Assembly (NCBI GenBank): GCA_963555705.1
Contig: OY743190.1
Location: forward strand, 16,499,491-16,563,490
Source of the DNA: Ligustrum vulgare
Taxonomy: Eukaryota > Streptophyta > Magnoliopsida > Lamiales > Oleaceae
DNA length: 64,000 bases
Reading direction: 5' to 3'
Part shown: positions 29,215-42,498 of the stretch, one piece after another
Layout: every line of letters begins with the position of its first letter
Numbering within the stretch: the first letter of the stretch is position 1
Position numbers and translations under genes: made by a program
The notes under the pieces: generated by a model
Database searches by the model: none
Seen by the model: the letters and a program-made list of their open reading frames with translations, nothing else
What the model was told of the DNA's origin: nothing

Positions 29215-30092
29215 CATTTTATTTCCATCTTTCCATACATAAATGAATCATGATAAGGACTTGTATGCAATCAATTTTCCAGTGAACACACAACCCGCAA
29301 CCAGAAACCGCCACTGCCCGCTTCATTTTCCCCCAACACATCAAATCCCAAACTACAAAACCGAAAATCAAACATAACCCATAACTCACCTCAATAATGG
29401 CCGGAGTCTCTTCGCCGGAAAGCCCATGAATCCGAGCATTCAAGCCTCGGTTTGGTCTCGATTTCACACAAAATCGAGCCCCAGTTCAGATTCTTTGCGC
29501 AAACCTACACCCAGACTCGTCGCCACCATGTGACGGCGGCACCATCACCGGCTTTCGTCGACGGTCGGACCCCGCAGATGGGCGAACCGTCGCACCTCTT
29601 GTCTCTCCTCTCTGTATCCGAAAAATGAGAGAGGGAGAGGGTTATATCTATAAATTATATTTTGATGTTTTTGAAAAGTTAAATCTTTAAGCCCCAACTT
29701 TTGAAATACATTCAATTCAGTCCTTTCGTTTTTAAAAGTTGTTATTTCAGCCCTTTTTAATTTAAAATGTTTTAATTCAGCTTTAAAGATTTAGATGCTT
29801 AACAAATTAGTCCCTGCAGTCCTTAACTCCCACAATCAAAAGTATTTGGTTCAGCCCTTATTTTGAAAGAGTTTTTATTAATTAGCCCTCATATTTTCAA
29901 AGCCTTTTAATTCAGTTTCAAGTTTTAAAATATTTTAATTCAGCCCCTTTAGTTTTTAAAAGTATTATTTCGATCCTTTAATTTTTTTTGTAATATTTTA
30001 TTCAGCTCTTAAGCTTTGCAAATAATTTATCTTAACCCCAACTATTTCGAAAATGAAAATAATTAGTCCCCAATATATTTAAAATACATGAG
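29215..30092 (+). mobile_element. Plus-strand LTR-like fragment (copy 1)
   Basis: 29390-29640 matches the element B LTR around 21610-21850 in plan and wording (CGGAGT-TCTTCGCCGG, GCCTCGG...GGTCTCGATTTC, GC island, GAGAGAGGGAGAG). 29690-30070 is a long run of TTCAGCCC/TTAGTCCC repeats. It ends abruptly in satellite DNA near 30092. No LTR termini are present. Confidence 0.7.
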
Positions 30093-33000
30093 TTAGATAA
30101 GGGTAACAATAGGTAGGAGCAGCTCCAAAAATTTCTTGAGTAGAAGAATGAGTAGTGTATGAAATTTCATGTTTTTGTATTGCTATATATTTATTATTGT
30201 ATAGTTTACTACTGTTTTCTTTAAAATATTTGTAAAGATTTGCTTGAGAATGATTGTTGTTAATGATTGCAGAGACATTGTTCGTGGAATTCTTGTTTTT
30301 TGGGAATTCTTTTGAATATATACACTTTGACCGTCTACAATCCAGTTGCTCGTAAGGGAAGTAGTTTATTTATTTAAATTCTTTTGGTTCGTTAGATTTA
30401 ATTTTCAATTTTGAACTCGTTAATAATGTATGCTTGATGTAGATAGCGAGAGTTAATATGAGTCGAAGTGGGGACTACAGTTCGTTAATAATGTAAGGGT
30501 TGTTTATGAAATTTAATGATTTGTTATTGCAATAAATTAATTAATCAATAGTTTATTTTTGTTTTCTTTAAAATATTTTTTATGATATGGTCGACAATGA
30601 TTGTTTGTATTGATTGCAGAAGCTAAGCTCGTAAAATACTGGTCTTTTGGGAAGCTTTTGACTCGGGACACTTGGACCGTCTACAACCTAGCTTCCTATA
30701 ATGGAAGTACTTCGTTGAGTTAAATGTTAATGGCCAGTTCGATTTATTTATAAGTTTAGAATTTATTATTACTGTATGTTTGATGTAAATTACCTGAGTT
30801 AGTAGGTGTTAGTGTAGGAGTTGAAGTGAGTAATAATTTTCAATATAGTAGGGGTAGTACTAGGAGTAGGCAAGTCACGGTAGGAGTGAGTAGAAGTAGG
30901 AGTTGAAGAGAGTAATAATTTTTTTAAGAGTAAGGGTAGGTCTAGGAGTAGGTCAGTCAAGGTAGGAGTAAGAGTCAAAGTAGGCACTAAAGTTTCACGA
31001 TTAGGTTAATGGTAACAATAGGTAGGAGCAGCTCCGTAAATTTCATGAGTAGATGTAGGAGTCGTGTATGAAATTTCATGTTTTTGTATTACTATATATT
31101 TATTATTCTATAATTTACTACTGTTTTCTTTAAAATATTTGTAAAGATTTGCTTGAGAATGATTGTTGTTAATGATTGCAGAAGCTATGTTCGTGGAATT
31201 CTGGTCTTTTGGGGATGCTTTTGATTATATACACTTGGACCTTCCGCAATCCAACTGCTCGCAGGGGAAGTTGTTTGTTTATTTAAATTCTTATGGCTTG
31301 TTCGATTTAGTTTTCAATTTTTAATTCATTATTATTTTATGTTTGATATAGATTGCAAGAGTTAATAGGAGTCGAAGTAGGGACTACGGTTCACGAATTA
31401 GGGTAAGAGTTACAATAGATAGAAGCAGTTAATGAAATTTTATGATTCGAATTAAGAGTACTCTGCGAAATTTAATGATTTGGTAGTGCGATAAATTTTT
31501 TGTGTCGCTGTGTATATATGATTATTGTATAATTTACTACTGTTTTCTTTAAAATATTTATAAAGATTTGGTTGAGAATAATTATTTTTATTGATTGCTG
31601 AAGCTATGTTCGTGGAATTTTGGTCGTTCGGGGATGCTTTTGAATATATAAACTAGGGCCGTCTGTAATCCAGCTGCTCGTAAGGGAAGTAGTTCATTTA
31701 TTTAAATTCTTATGGCTCGTTCGATTTAGTTTTCAAATTTGAACTCACTAATATTGTTTGTTTGATGTAGATTGCAAGAGTTAATAGGAGTCGGAGCATG
31801 AGTTGAAGCAGGATCTACAGTTTCACGAATAGGGGTAAAGGTAACAATAGGTTGGAGCAGTTAATGAACATTTATGATTCAGAGTAAGTAGTTCATAAAA
31901 TTTAATGATTTGGTATTGCGACAAATTAATTAATCTATAGTTCATTTTTGTTTTCTTTAAAATATTTTTTTAGATTTGGTTGACAATGATTGTATGTATT
32001 GATTGCAGATGCCGAGCTCGTAAAATACCGGTCTTTTGGGATATTTTTTGCTCTGGACACTTGAACCGTAAACAACTTAGCTTCCTATAAGGGAAGTACT
32101 ACATTTAGTTAAATGTTTTTGACTAGATCGATTTAGTTTTAAGTTTAGAATTTTATTACTATTGTATGTTTGATTTAGATTACTTGAGTTAATAGGAGTT
32201 AGAGTAGGAGTTGAAGTGAGTGATAACTCTTAATAGAGTAAGGTTAGTGCTAGTACCAGGCAAGTCACGGTAGGAGCTAGAGTCGAATTTGGAGTTGAAG
32301 AGAGTAATAATTTGTTTAAGAGTAGGTCTAGGAGTAGGTAAGTCATGGTAGGAGTAAGAGTCGAAGTAGGCACTAAAGTTTAACGAATAGGTTAAAGGTA
32401 ACAATAGGTAGGAGCAGCTCCTAAAATTTTATGAGTAGAAGTAGGAATAGTGTATGAAATTTCATGTTTTTGTATTGCTATGTATTTGTTATTCTCTAAT
32501 TTACTACTGTTTTCTTTAAAATATTTGTAAAGATTTGCTTGATAATGATGGCAAAAGCTATGTTCGTGGAATTCTAGTCTTTTGGGGATGCTTTTGATTA
32601 TACACACTTGGATCGTCCGCAATCTAGCTGCTCGTAGGGGAAGTTGTTTATTTATTTAAATTCCTATGGCTTGTTCGATTCAGTTTTCAGTTTTGAATTC
32701 ATTATTATTTTATGTTTGATGTAAATTGCAAGAGTTAATAGGAGTCGGAGTAGGAGTCGAAGTAGGGACTACAATTCACGAATTAGGGTAAGCGTAACAA
32801 CAGGTAGAAGCTGTTAATGAAATTTTATGATTCGAAGTAAGAGTAGTTTTCAAAATTTAATGATTTGGCATTGCGATAAATTAATTAATTTATAGTTTAT
32901 TTTTGTTTTCTTTAAAATATATTTTTTAAGATTTGGTTGGCAATGATTGTTTATATAGATTGCAGAAGCTGAGGTCGCAAAATACTGGCCTTTTGGGGAT

Positions 33001-36000
33001 AGTTTTGACTCTGGACACTTGGACCGTTGACAACCTAGCTGTCTATAAGGGAAGTACTTTGTTTAGTTAAATGTTTGTGGCCAGTTCGATTTTGTTTTAG
33101 GTTTATATTTTATTATTATTGTATGGTTGATGTATATTACCTATGTTAATAGGTGTTAGGGTAGGAGTTGAATTGAGTAATAACTTTTAATAGAGTAGGG
33201 GTAGTACTTGGTGAAGGAAAGTCACGGTAGTAGTGTAAGTTATAGTCGAAGTAAGAGTCGAAGTTGGAGTTGAAGAGAGTAATAATTTTTATAAGAGTAG
33301 GTGTAGGTCTAGGAGTAGGTAAGTTATAGTCGAAGTAAGAGTCGAAGTAGGCACTAAGTTTCACGAATAGGGTAAGGGTAACAATAGGTAGGAGCAGCTC
33401 CTAAAATTTCATAAGTAGAAGTAAGAATAGTGTATGAAATTTCATGTTTTTGTGTTGCTATATATTTATTATTATTGTAGAGTTTACCACAGTTTTCTTT
33501 AAAATATTTACAAAGATTTGTTTGGGAATGATTGCAGAAGCTATGTTCGTGGAATTCTGGTCGTTAGGGGATAATATATAAACTAGGGTCGTCTGCCATC
33601 CAGCTGCATGTAAGTAGTTCATTTATTTAAATTCTTATGGCTTGTTCGATTTAGTTTTCAAATTTGAACTCACTAATATTGTATGTTTGATGTAGATTGC
33701 AAGAGTTCATAGGAGTCGGAGCATGAGTCGAAGCAGGATCTACAGTTTCACGACTAGGGGTAAAGGTAACAATAGGTTGGAGCAGTTAATGAACTTTTAT
33801 GATTCAGAGTAAAAGTAGTTCATAAAATTTAATGATTTGGTGTTGCGATAAATAAATTAATCTATAGTTTATTTTTGTTTTCTTTAAAATATTTTTTTAG
33901 ATTTGGTTGACAATGATTGTATGTATTGATTGCAGATGCCGAGCTCGTAAAATACCAGTCTTTTGGGATATTTTTTGGCCTGGACACTTGAACCGTCAAC
34001 AACATAGCTTCTTATAAGGGAAGTACTTCATTTACTTAAATGTTTATGACCAGTTCGATTTAGTTTTAAGTTTAGAATTTTATTGCTATTGTATGTTTGA
34101 TGTAGATTACGTGAGTTAATAGGAGTTAGAGTAGGAGTTGAAGTGAGTGATAACTTTTAATAGAGTAGGGTTAGTGCTAGTAGCAGGCAAGTCACGGTAG
34201 GAGTTAGAGTTGGAGTTGGAGTTGAAGAGAGTAATAATTTTTTTAAGAGTAGGTCTAGGAGTAGGTAAGTCATTGGAGGAGTAAGAGTCGAAGTAGGCAC
34301 TAAAGTTTCACGAATTGGTTAACGGTAACAATAGGAAGGAGCAGCTCCTAAAATTTTATGAGTAGAAGTAGAAGTAGTGTATGAAATTTCATGTTTTTGT
34401 ATTGCTATATATTTATTATTCACTAATTTACTACTGTTTTCTTTAAAATATTTGTAAAGATTTGCTTGATAATGATTTCAAAAGCTATGTCCGTGGAATT
34501 CTGGTCTTTTGGGGATGCTTTTGATTATATGCACTTGGACCGTCCGCAATCTAGCTGCTCGTAGGGGAAGTTTATTTATTTAAATTCCTACGGCTTGTTC
34601 GATTCAGTTTTAAGTTTTGAATTCATTATTATTTTATGTTTGATGTAGATTGCAAGAGTTAATAGGAGTCGAAGTAGGGACTACAAGTCACGAATTAGGG
34701 TAAGCGTAACAACAGGTAGAAGCTGTTAATGAAATTTTATGATTCGAAGTAAGAGTAGTTTTCGAAATTTAATGATTTGGCATTGCGATAAATTAATTAA
34801 TCTATAGTTTATTTTCATTTTCTTTAAAATATTTTTTAAGATTTGGTTGACAATGATTGTTTATATAGATTGCAGAAGCTGAGATCGCAAAATACTGGCC
34901 TTTTGGGATAGTTTTGACTCTGGACACTTGGACCGTTGACAACCTAGCTGTCTATAAGGGAAGTACTTCGTTTAGTTAAATGTTTGTGGCCAGTTCGATT
35001 TTGTTTTAGGTTTATATTTTATTATTATTGTATGTTTGATGTATATTACCTGTTAATAGGTGTTAGTGTAGGAGTTGAATTGAGTAATAACTTTTAATAG
35101 AGTAGGGGTAGTACTAGGTGAAGGAAAGTCACGGTAGTATTTAGAGTCTATGTAGGAGTTGAAGAGAGTAATAATTTTTATAAGAGTAGGTGTAGGTCTA
35201 GGATTAGGTAAGTTATAGTCGAAGTAGGCACTAAAGTTTCACGAATAGGGTAAGGGTAACAATAGGTAGGAGCAGCTCCTAAAATTTCATAAGTAGAAGT
35301 AAGAATAGTGTAGGAAATTTCATGTTTTTGTGTTGCTATATATTTATTATTATTGTATAGTTTACCACAGTTTTCTTTAAAATATTTACAAAGATTTGTT
35401 TGGGAATGATTGCAGAAGCTATGTTCGTGGAATTCTGGTCGTTAGGGGATAATATATAAACGAGGGCCGTCTGCAATCTAGCTGCTCGTAAGTAGTTCAT
35501 TTATTTAAATTCTTATGGTTCGTTCGATTTAGTTTTCAGATTTGAACTCATTAATATTGTATGTTTGATGTAGATTGCAAGAGTTAATTGGAGTCGGAGC
35601 TTGAGTCGAAGTAGGGTCTACAGTTTCACGAGTAGGTGTAAAGAGTAACAATAGGTTTGAGGAGTTAATGAACTTTTATGATTCAGAGTAAAAGTAGTTT
35701 ATAAAATTTAATGATTTGGTATTGCGAGAAATCAATTAATCTATAGTTTATTTTTGTTTTCTTTAATATATTTTTTAAGATTTGGTTGACAATGATTGTT
35801 TGTATTGATTGCAGAAGTCGAGCTCGTAAAATACTGGTCCTTTGGGATGCTTTTGACTCTGGACACTTGGACCGTCGACAACCTAGCTGCCTATAAGGGA
35901 CGTACTTCGTTTAGTTATATGTTTATGGCCAGTTCGATTTAGTTTTATGTTTAGAATTTTATTATTACTATACGTTTGACGTAGATTACTTGAGTTAATA

Positions 36001-39000
36001 GGAGTTAGAGTAGGAGTTGAAGTGAGTAATCAAGCTTTTAATAGAGTAGGGTTAGTACTAGGAGTAGGCAAGTCACGTTGGAAGTTAGAGTCGAAGTTGG
36101 AGTTGAAGAGAGTAATAATTTTTTTAAGACTAAGGGCAGGTCTAGGAGTAGGTCAGTCATGGTAGGAGTAAGAGTCGAAGTAGGCACTAAAGTTTCACGA
36201 TTAGCTTAATGGTAACAATAGGTAGGAGCAGCTCCGGAAATTTCATGAGTAGATGTAGGAGTCGTGTATGAAATTTCATGTTTTTGTATTATTATATATT
36301 TATTATTCTATAATTGACTACTGTTTTCTTTAAAATATTTGTAAATATTTGCTTGAGAATGATTGTTGTTAATGATTGCAGAAGCTATGTTCGTGGAATT
36401 CTTGTCGTTCGGGGATGCTTTTGAATATATAAACTGTGGTCGTCTGCAATCCAGCTGCTCGTAAGGGAAGTAGTTCATTTATTTAAATTCTTATGGCTCG
36501 TTCGATTTAGTTTTCAAATTTGAACTCACTAATATTGTATGTTTGATGTAGATTGCAAGAGTTGATGGGAGTCGGAGCATGAGTCGGAGCAGGATCTACA
36601 GTTTCACGAGTAGGGGTAAAGGTAACAATATGTTGGAGCCGTTAATGAACTTTTATGATTCAAAGTAAAAGTAGTTCATAAAATTTAATGATTTGGTGTT
36701 GCGATAAATCAATTAATTTATAGTTCATTTTTGTTTTCTTTAAAATATTTATTTAGATTTGGTTGACAATGATTGTATGTATTAATTGCAGATGCCGAGC
36801 TCGTAAAATACCGGTCTTTTGGGATATTTTTTGCTCTGGACACTTGAACCATCATCAACCTAGCTTCCTATAAGGGAAGTACTTCATTTAGTTAAATGTT
36901 TACGACCAGTTCGATTTAGTTTTAAGTTTAGAATTTTATTACTATTGTATGTTTGATGTAGATTACTTGAGTTAAAAGGAGTTAGAGTAGGAGTTGAAGT
37001 GAGTGATAACTTTTAATAGAGTAGGGTTAGTGCTTGTAGCAGGCAAGTCACGGTAGGAGCTAGAGTCGGAGTCGGAGTCGGAGTTGGAGTTGAAGAGAGT
37101 AATAATTTTTTTAAGAGTAGGTCTAGGAGTAGGTAAGTCATGGCAGGAGTAAGAGTCGAAGTAGGCACTAAAGTTTCACGAATAGGTTAACGGTAACAAT
37201 AGGTAGGAGCAGCTCCTAAAATTTTATGAGTAGAAGTAGGAGTAGTGTATGAAATTTCATGTTTTTGTATTGCTATGTATTTGTTATTCTCTAATTTACT
37301 ACTGTTTTATTTAAAATATTTGTAAAGATTTGCTTGATAATGATGGCAAAAGCTATGTTCGTGGAATTCTAGTCTTTTGGGGATGCTTTTGATTATACAC
37401 ACTTGGATCGTCCGCAATCCAGCTGCTCGTAGGGGAAGTTGTTTATTTATTTAAATTCCTATGGCTTGTTCGATTTAGTTTTCAGTTTTGAATTCATTAT
37501 TATTTTATGTTTGATGTAGATTGCAAGAATTAATTGGAGTCGGGGTAGGAGTCGTAGTAGGGACTACAATTCACGAATTAGGGTAAGCGTAACAATATGT
37601 AGAAGCTGTTAATGAAATTTTATGATTCGAAGTAAGAGTAGTTTTCGAAATTTAATGATTTGGCATTGCGATAAATTAATTAATCTATAGTTTATATAGA
37701 TTGCAGAAGCTGAGCTCGCAAAATACTGACCTTTTGGGATAGTTTTGACTCTGGAAACTTGGACCGTTGACAACCTAGCTGTCTATAAGGGAAGTACTTC
37801 GTTTAGTTAAATGTTTGTGGCCAGTTAGATTTTGTTTTAGGTTTATATTTTATTATAATTGTATGTTTCATGTATATTACCTGTTAATAGGTGTTAGTGT
37901 AGGAGTTGAATTGAGTAATAACTTTTAATAGAGTAGGGGTAGTACTAGGTGAAGGAAAGTCACGGTAGTATTTAGAGTCGATGTAGGAGTTGAAGAGAGT
38001 AATAATTTTTATAAGAGTAGGTGTAGGTCTAGGAGTAGGTAAGTTATAGTCGAAGTAAGAGTCGAAGTAGGCACTAAAGTTTCACGAATAGGGTAAGGGT
38101 AACAATAGGTTGGAGCAGCTCCTAAAATTTCATAAGTAGAAGTAAGAATAGTGTATGAAATTTCATGTTTTTGTGTTGCTATATATTTATTATTATTGTA
38201 TAGTTTACCACAGTTTTCTTTAAAATATTTACAGAGATTTGTTTGGGAATGATTGCAGAAGCTATGTTCGTGGAACTCTGGTCGTTAGGGGATAATATAT
38301 AAACCAGGGCCGTCTGCAATCCAGCTGCATGTAAGTAGTTCATTTATTTAAATTCTTATGGTTCGTTCGATTTAGTTTTCAGATTTGAACTCATTAATAT
38401 TGTATGTTTGATGTAGATTGCAAGAGTTAATTGGAGTCGGAGCATGAGTCGAAGTAGGGTCTACAGTTTCACGGATCGGGGTAAGAGTAACAATAGGTTT
38501 GAGCAGTTAATGAACTTTTATGATTCAGAGTAAAAGTAGTTTATAAAATTTAATGATTTGGTATTGCGATAAATCAATTAATCTATAGTTTATTTTTGTT
38601 TTCTTTAATATATTTTTTAAGATTTGGTTGACAATGATTGTTTGTATTGATTGCAGAAGCCGAGCTCGTAAAATACTGGTCTTTTGGGATGCTTTTGACT
38701 CTGGACACTTGGACCGTCGACAACCTAGCTGCGGACGTACTTCGTTTGGTTAAATGTTTATTTCGAATTCGATTTAGTTTTAAGTTTAGAATTTTATTAT
38801 TACTGTATGTTTGATGTAGATTATTTGAGTTAATAGGAGTTTGAGTAGGAGTTGAAGTGAGTGATAGCTTTTAATAGAGTAGGGTTAGTACTAGGAGTAG
38901 GCAAGTCACGTTGGAAGTTAGAGTGGAAGTTGGAGTTGAAGAGAGTAATAATTTTTTTAAGAGTATGGGTAGGTCTAGGAGTAGGTGAGTCATGGTAGGA

Positions 39001-40585
39001 GTAAGAGTCGAAGTAGGCACTAAAGTTTCACGATTAGGTTAATGGTAACAATGGGTAGGAGCAGCTCCGAAAATTTCATGAGTAGATGTAGGGGTCGTGT
39101 ATGAAATTTCATGTTTTTGTATTACTATATATTTATTATTCTATAATTTACTACAGTTTTCTTTAAAATATTTGTAAAGATTTGCTTGAGAATGATTGGT
39201 GTTAATGATTGCAGAAGCTATGTTCGTGGAATTCTGCTCTTTTGGGGATGCTTATGATTATATACCCTTGGACCTTTCGGAATCCAGCTGCTCGCAGGGG
39301 AAGTCGTTTGTTTATTTAAATTCTTATGGCTTGTTCGATTTAGTTTTCAATTTTTAATTCATTATTATTTTATGTTTGATATAGATTGCAAGAGTTAATA
39401 GGAGTAGGAGTCGAAGTAGGGACTACGGTTCACGAATTAGGGTAAGAGTTACAATAGATAGAAGCAGTTAATGAAATTTTGTGATTCGAATTAAGAGTAC
39501 TCTGCGAAATTTAATGATTTGGTAGTGCGATAAATTTTTTGTGTCGCCGTGTATTTATTATCATTGTATAATTTACTACTGTTTTCTTTAAAATATTTAC
39601 AAATAGTTGTTTGACAATAATTATTTTTATTGATTGCTGAAGCTATGTTCGTGGAATTCTGGTCGTTCGGGGATGCTTTTGAATATATAAACTAGGGCCG
39701 TCTGCAGTCCAGCTGCTCGTAAGGGAAGTAGTTCATTTATTTGAATTCTTATGGCTCGTTCGATTTAGTTTTCAAATTTGAACTCACTAATATTGTATGT
39801 TTGATGTAGATTGCAAGAGTTAATAGGAGTCGGAGCATGAGTCGAAGCAGGATCTACAGTTTCACGAATAGGGGTAAAGGTAACAATAGGTTGGAGCAGT
39901 TAATGAACTTTTATGATTCAGAGTAAAAGTAGTTCGTAAAATTTAATGATTTGGTATTGCGATAAATTAATTAATCTATAGTTAATTTTTGTTTTCTTTA
40001 AAATATTTTCATAGATTTGGTTGACAATGATTGTATGTATTGATTGCAGATGCCGAGCTCGTAAAATACCGGTCTTTCGGGATATTTTTGCTGTGGACAC
40101 TTGAACCGTCAACAACCTAGCTTCCTATAGGGGAAGTACTTCGTTTAGTTAAATGTTTATGACCAGTTCGATTTAGTTTTAAGTTTAGAATTTTATTACT
40201 ATTGTATGTTTGATGTAGATTACTTGAGTTAATAGGAGTTAGAGTAGGAGTTGAAGTGAGTGATAACTTTTAATAGAGTAGGGTTAGGGATTGTAGCAGG
40301 CAAGTCACGGTAGTAGTTAGAGTCGAAGTTGGAGTTGAAGAGAGTAATAATTTTTTTAAGAGCAGGTGTAGGTCTAGGAGTAGGTAAGTCATAGTCGAAG
40401 TAGGCACTGAGTTTCACGAATGGGGGTAAGGGTGACAATAGGTAGGAGCAGCTCCTAAAATTTCATAAGTAGAAGTAAGAATAGTGTATGAAATTTCATA
40501 TTTTTGTGTTGCTATATATTTATTATTATTGTATAGTTTGCCACAGTTTTCTTTAAAATATTTACAAAGATTTATTTGAGAATGA
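30093..40585 (+). repeat. Satellite array with higher-order structure
   Basis: Diverged monomer classes alternate. Class A carries GCTATGTTCGTGGAATTCTGG and ATCCAGCTGCTCG; class B carries GAGCTCGTAAAATAC(T/C)GG and AACCTAGCTTCCTATA. Adjacent A and B centres are about 410 and 555 bp apart. Subtypes recur as A1-B1-A2-B2 with a period of about 1.9 kb (A1 near 32613 and 34540; B1 near 33025 and 34940; A2 near 33590 and 35467). Irregular steps occur near 31250-31660, 36440 and 39280-39690. Each monomer ends in GGAGTAGGAGTCGAAG-type hexamer-like sequence. Open frames on the minus strand are compositional. Confidence 0.9.
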
Positions 40586-42180
40586 TAATTTATAGTTTAG
40601 AAATGATAATTTCGAATTTAGAATGAATACTTTGAAAGTTGAGGAACTAAAATGAGTACTTTTGAAAGTTCAGGGACTAAAATGAATACTTTGAAAATTG
40701 GGGGACTGAAATAAACTTCTTTGAAAACAAAGGGCCTGATTTAGTGTAATTAGAACATGTGGGAACAGCCCAAATATATATTTGAACTAGCAGGGACTTA
40801 TGAAGGCGTTTTAAAAACTACAAGGATTGATTTTGAAATAATTTTGGAACCCAGGGACTAAAGGGTAAATTCTGAAATTAAAATAAATCAGATTTTATAT
40901 ATATCAAATCCTTTATTTTTCTCCTTCAGTGTCGAGAGAAAACGAGGACGCAGCGATGCCGGCCGCGAGCAGGGGAGATCTGCCGGAGTTAAACGCCGGC
41001 GATCCACGGCGGTATTACCGCCGCCTTGTGGCGGTGATCAAAAGGAAAAGAAACGGTAACAAAAGGCAGAGCTTGGTGCGAGAAATTGGGTTAAAACAGC
41101 GGCTGAGTTCGCGATTTAGATCGTGATTTCTCCGGGTATAAATCCGGCTGTCGAGGTAGGTAGATATCTGGGTTTCGATTCTTTTCAGTTTTGGGTTTTT
41201 ATTTGGGATTCAATTAGATATCAAACGAAATGGGCAGTGGCGATTTGACTGGTTGCCGATTATGGAGGTGGTGATGTGTGGGATTGTAGGCGAATTGGTT
41301 AGTGGTGGTGTCCGTTTGGTTTCTGGTATTACAGTTTGTGATTGATGGTGGTTCTTGGCCGACTGTGGTTGATGATGGCTTCGGTACTGGCAGGGGTTGG
41401 TCGATGATTGGGAGTTGCAGGTTTAGCTTGGTTGACACGGGGTTCTTGGGTGATTGGTGGTGGTTGCGTAATCGATCTTGGAGGTTGGTGGTGATGGTTG
41501 ATGATGAGGACGTGAATGGTGCTGTGGCTGAATGGTGGTTCGAGGTGGTTGTGGGTTGGTCTTGCAGACGGTGGTTGGGTGATAAAACTCGCTGTGGTTG
41601 GTGTATTGCAGCGGGGGTGATGATGAAGGTGGAAATGGAGTTGTGATTTGGCGATGACACTGGCAGCTTGAAGTGGTTGGAAATCAGTGTTGTGTAGAGG
41701 TTCGGTTGATGAGGAATGGAATTGCAGATGGAAAAATTGGTGTAGAATTAGGGATGAAATAGTGTTGAAATGATGGAGGAAAAGGAAAAAATGAAATTGA
41801 TTGGAAAACATCATAATTGGTTTGGTATGGAAGTAATGATGGGATTTGTGTAAAGTAGGATGATTGTGCGTGACAAAATGATGAAAAATTTTAGGTAGAA
41901 TTAATTAAGTATAATTAACTAAAATTAGACTAACCTCGATTAGGAAATGTATTAGAACTGATATATATATATATATATGACTGAAAATAAATTTGAGAAT
42001 AAATAAATTTTGAGATATATATATAAAACATCGAATGGATTTAATATTTCTCGACTTTGGCTAGACGATCGCGTCACGACTTTAACGTAAAAATAAAAAT
42101 AAATGGGTGAGATAGTAACGACACGATTTTCTAAATTTTAAAATAATTATTAATTGCGTAAAAATTTCTTGGTCGCTACA
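40586..42180 (-). mobile_element. Truncated minus-strand large LTR
   Basis: Ends at 42180 with CTTGGTCGCTACA, the complement of TGTAGCGACCAAG, the start of the element C LTR type. Read leftward it follows the LTR plan: conserved start, C-rich strand (41214-41814 on the minus strand), GC island with GGCGGTATTACCGCCGCC (about 41005-41030), then TTTAGTCCCTNAACTTTCAAA repeats (about 40620-40700). It is cut where the satellite begins, shortly before the expected GGCTAGA block. Long minus-strand frames with many His, Pro and Thr are composition artefacts. Confidence 0.8.
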
Positions 42181-42487
42181 TTCCGACTGGCGGCCGGCTC
42201 TGATATCATTTGTAACGACCCGGGTCCCACTTAACGGGCTGCCCCGGCCGTTAAATGACGGCGTACTGTCCCCACCGTACCAACACGAGTCTTTTTAGCA
42301 TGCTTTATCCTCACTCGCACGCTCCCCGAAAAAACTTCCCAGGAGTTCATCCATCACAGAATTGCTCCAAGCAAAGCACGCTTAACTATGTAGTTTCTAA
42401 CGATGGACTTCCGGAAAAGAAGATGCACCTTGTTGGTATGAGTAGTACCTATCATTTCTTTTAAACTTTCCTGGCCTGGGTGTTACA
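42181..42487 (-). mobile_element. Small (TRIM-like) LTR with PBS, fragment
   Basis: On the minus strand a 277-bp LTR (42487-42211), TGTAACACCCAGG...CCCGGGTCGTTACA, is followed after two bases by TGATATCAGAGC (42208-42197), a one-mismatch initiator-Met PBS. The interior is lost after about 20 bases at the join with the LTR ending at 42180. LTR size and lack of coding sequence fit a terminal-repeat retrotransposon in miniature, but the second LTR is not seen. Confidence 0.6.
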
Positions 42488-42498
42488 ATTCAGTGAAT

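Larger units (their letters stand above)
22801..30092 (+). repeat. Composite duplicated block, copy 1
   Basis: Homologous in order and orientation to 55772-61898, with a few differences per hundred bases. Contents: SINE-like start, Helitron tails (to 24002 and 24141), minus LTR-like piece with minisatellite, captured gene fragments, plus LTR-like piece. Specific to this copy: a 1.38-kb insertion at 24236-25616, loss of about 0.3 kb at 29178, and a third minisatellite unit. The left edge is hidden because element B inserted exactly here. Confidence 0.9.

Noticed and set aside
30799..33364. Minus-strand frames rich in Pro, Thr, Ser and Leu in the satellite (62-72 codons)
   Set aside because: Derived from GGAGTAGGAGTCGAAG-type repeats; they recur with every monomer and drift in frame.
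41214..41814. Minus-strand frames of 148 and 161 codons
   Set aside because: Same C-rich LTR strand in opposite orientation; overlapping frames with no domain.
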